Source: an uncultured Clostridia bacterium
GTDB taxonomy: Bacteria > Bacillota > Clostridia > Christensenellales > Borkfalkiaceae
NCBI GenBank assembly: GCA_934254755.1
Contig: CAKQMM010000071.1
Span: 1 to 6,344, forward strand
Direction of reading: 5' to 3'
Length of the DNA stretch: 6,344 bases
Part shown: one piece after another, positions 6,261-6,344 of the stretch
Numbering within the stretch: position 1 is the first letter of the stretch
How the letters are laid out: every line of letters begins with the position of its first letter
Position numbers and translations under genes: made by a program
Notes under the pieces: model-generated
What the model was told of the DNA's origin: nothing
The model's input: only the letters and a program-made list of their open reading frames with translations
The model's database searches: none

Positions 6261-6279
6261 GCTTTTTATTGCGTATAAT
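6251..6279 (+). promoter_or_regulatory. Near-perfect sigma-A promoter for the structured transcript
   Basis: TTGACT (6251-6256) and a perfect TATAAT (6274-6279) are separated by the ideal 17 nt, with a T-rich spacer. This is the strongest promoter in the window, of the quality usually seen at rRNA, tRNA or abundant small-RNA genes. Transcription should begin at about 6285. Confidence 0.75.
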
Positions 6280-6285
6280 AATAGT

Positions 6286-6344
6286 GCTATTTAGGCAAGG
6301 GGCGATACGTAGCGCCCCACCCCGGGTCTCGTGTAGGCCCGGCT
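6286..6344 (+). ncRNA. 5' part of an unidentified structured RNA or leader, cut by window edge
   Basis: About 14 nt after the predicted start lie two consecutive GC-rich stem-loops. In the first, GGGGCG (6299-6304) pairs with CGCCCC (6313-6318) around an 8-nt loop. In the second, CCGGGTCT (6322-6329) pairs with AGGCCCGG (6335-6342) around a 5-nt loop, with one G-U pair. No ATG or Shine-Dalgarno lies between the promoter and the edge, and base composition turns sharply GC-rich compared with the preceding spacer. Neither hairpin is followed by a T-tract within view, so this is unlikely to be only a terminator. I compared it from memory with tmRNA, SRP RNA, RNase P RNA, 6S RNA and common riboswitches and recognised none. 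It may be a novel small RNA, a long leader, or the start of an rRNA/tRNA unit. Confidence 0.45.

Noticed and set aside
6299..6342. Intrinsic terminator made of the two GC-rich stem-loops
   Set aside because: Neither stem is followed by a T run on the plus strand within view, and they lie directly after a strong promoter, so they look like the start of a transcript and not its end.

Overview
The window looks like a carbohydrate-utilisation locus from an uncultured, probably gut-associated, clostridial Firmicute. This taxonomic guess rests on moderate GC, G-rich Shine-Dalgarno sequences with AT-rich spacers, sigma-A-like promoters, and the protein families present. It is an inference; no marker gene is in view.

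Left and centre (1-4953, minus strand). Reading in the direction of transcription there is a 64-codon ORF that looks like the stub of a deleted glycoside hydrolase (4953-4759). It is followed by a 655-residue DUF5107/TPR-type protein (4775-2808) and a 669-residue glycoside-hydrolase-like TIM-barrel protein resembling the DUF6067/GH123_N group (2797-788). The last two are tightly coupled: the DUF5107 stop codon overlaps the Shine-Dalgarno of the next gene. After a 119-nt gap holding a plausible promoter comes an SGNH/GDSL hydrolase (668 to the left edge), truncated by the window at its presumed catalytic His. None of these proteins has an evident signal peptide, so the pathway probably works in the cytoplasm on an imported oligosaccharide or glycoside. 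No transporter is visible.

Regulatory centre (4954-5131). A short intergenic region with several palindromes separates the minus-strand operon from a divergent AraC/cupin regulator (5132-5962, plus strand). The layout suggests that the regulator controls the operon in response to its sugar substrate. The best regulator promoter would start transcription almost on the ATG.

Right end (5963-6344). A near-consensus promoter with a 13-bp inverted repeat against its -35 box drives what is only the first ~34 codons of an azlC-like amino-acid exporter gene. The reading frame breaks at a 12-bp sequence repeated exactly 111 bp further on. The second repeat copy forms the -35 region of another near-consensus promoter. 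Within about 15-40 nt that promoter leads into two GC-rich stem-loops that run to the window edge, probably the 5' part of a structured RNA or leader that I cannot name.

The most unusual material is therefore (i) the uncharacterised DUF5107 plus GH-like plus SGNH module with a GH stub at its head and (ii) the azlC stub followed by a strongly promoted, GC-rich structured transcript. A 13-base match to a common sequencing adapter near the azlC break means an assembly artefact should be excluded first.
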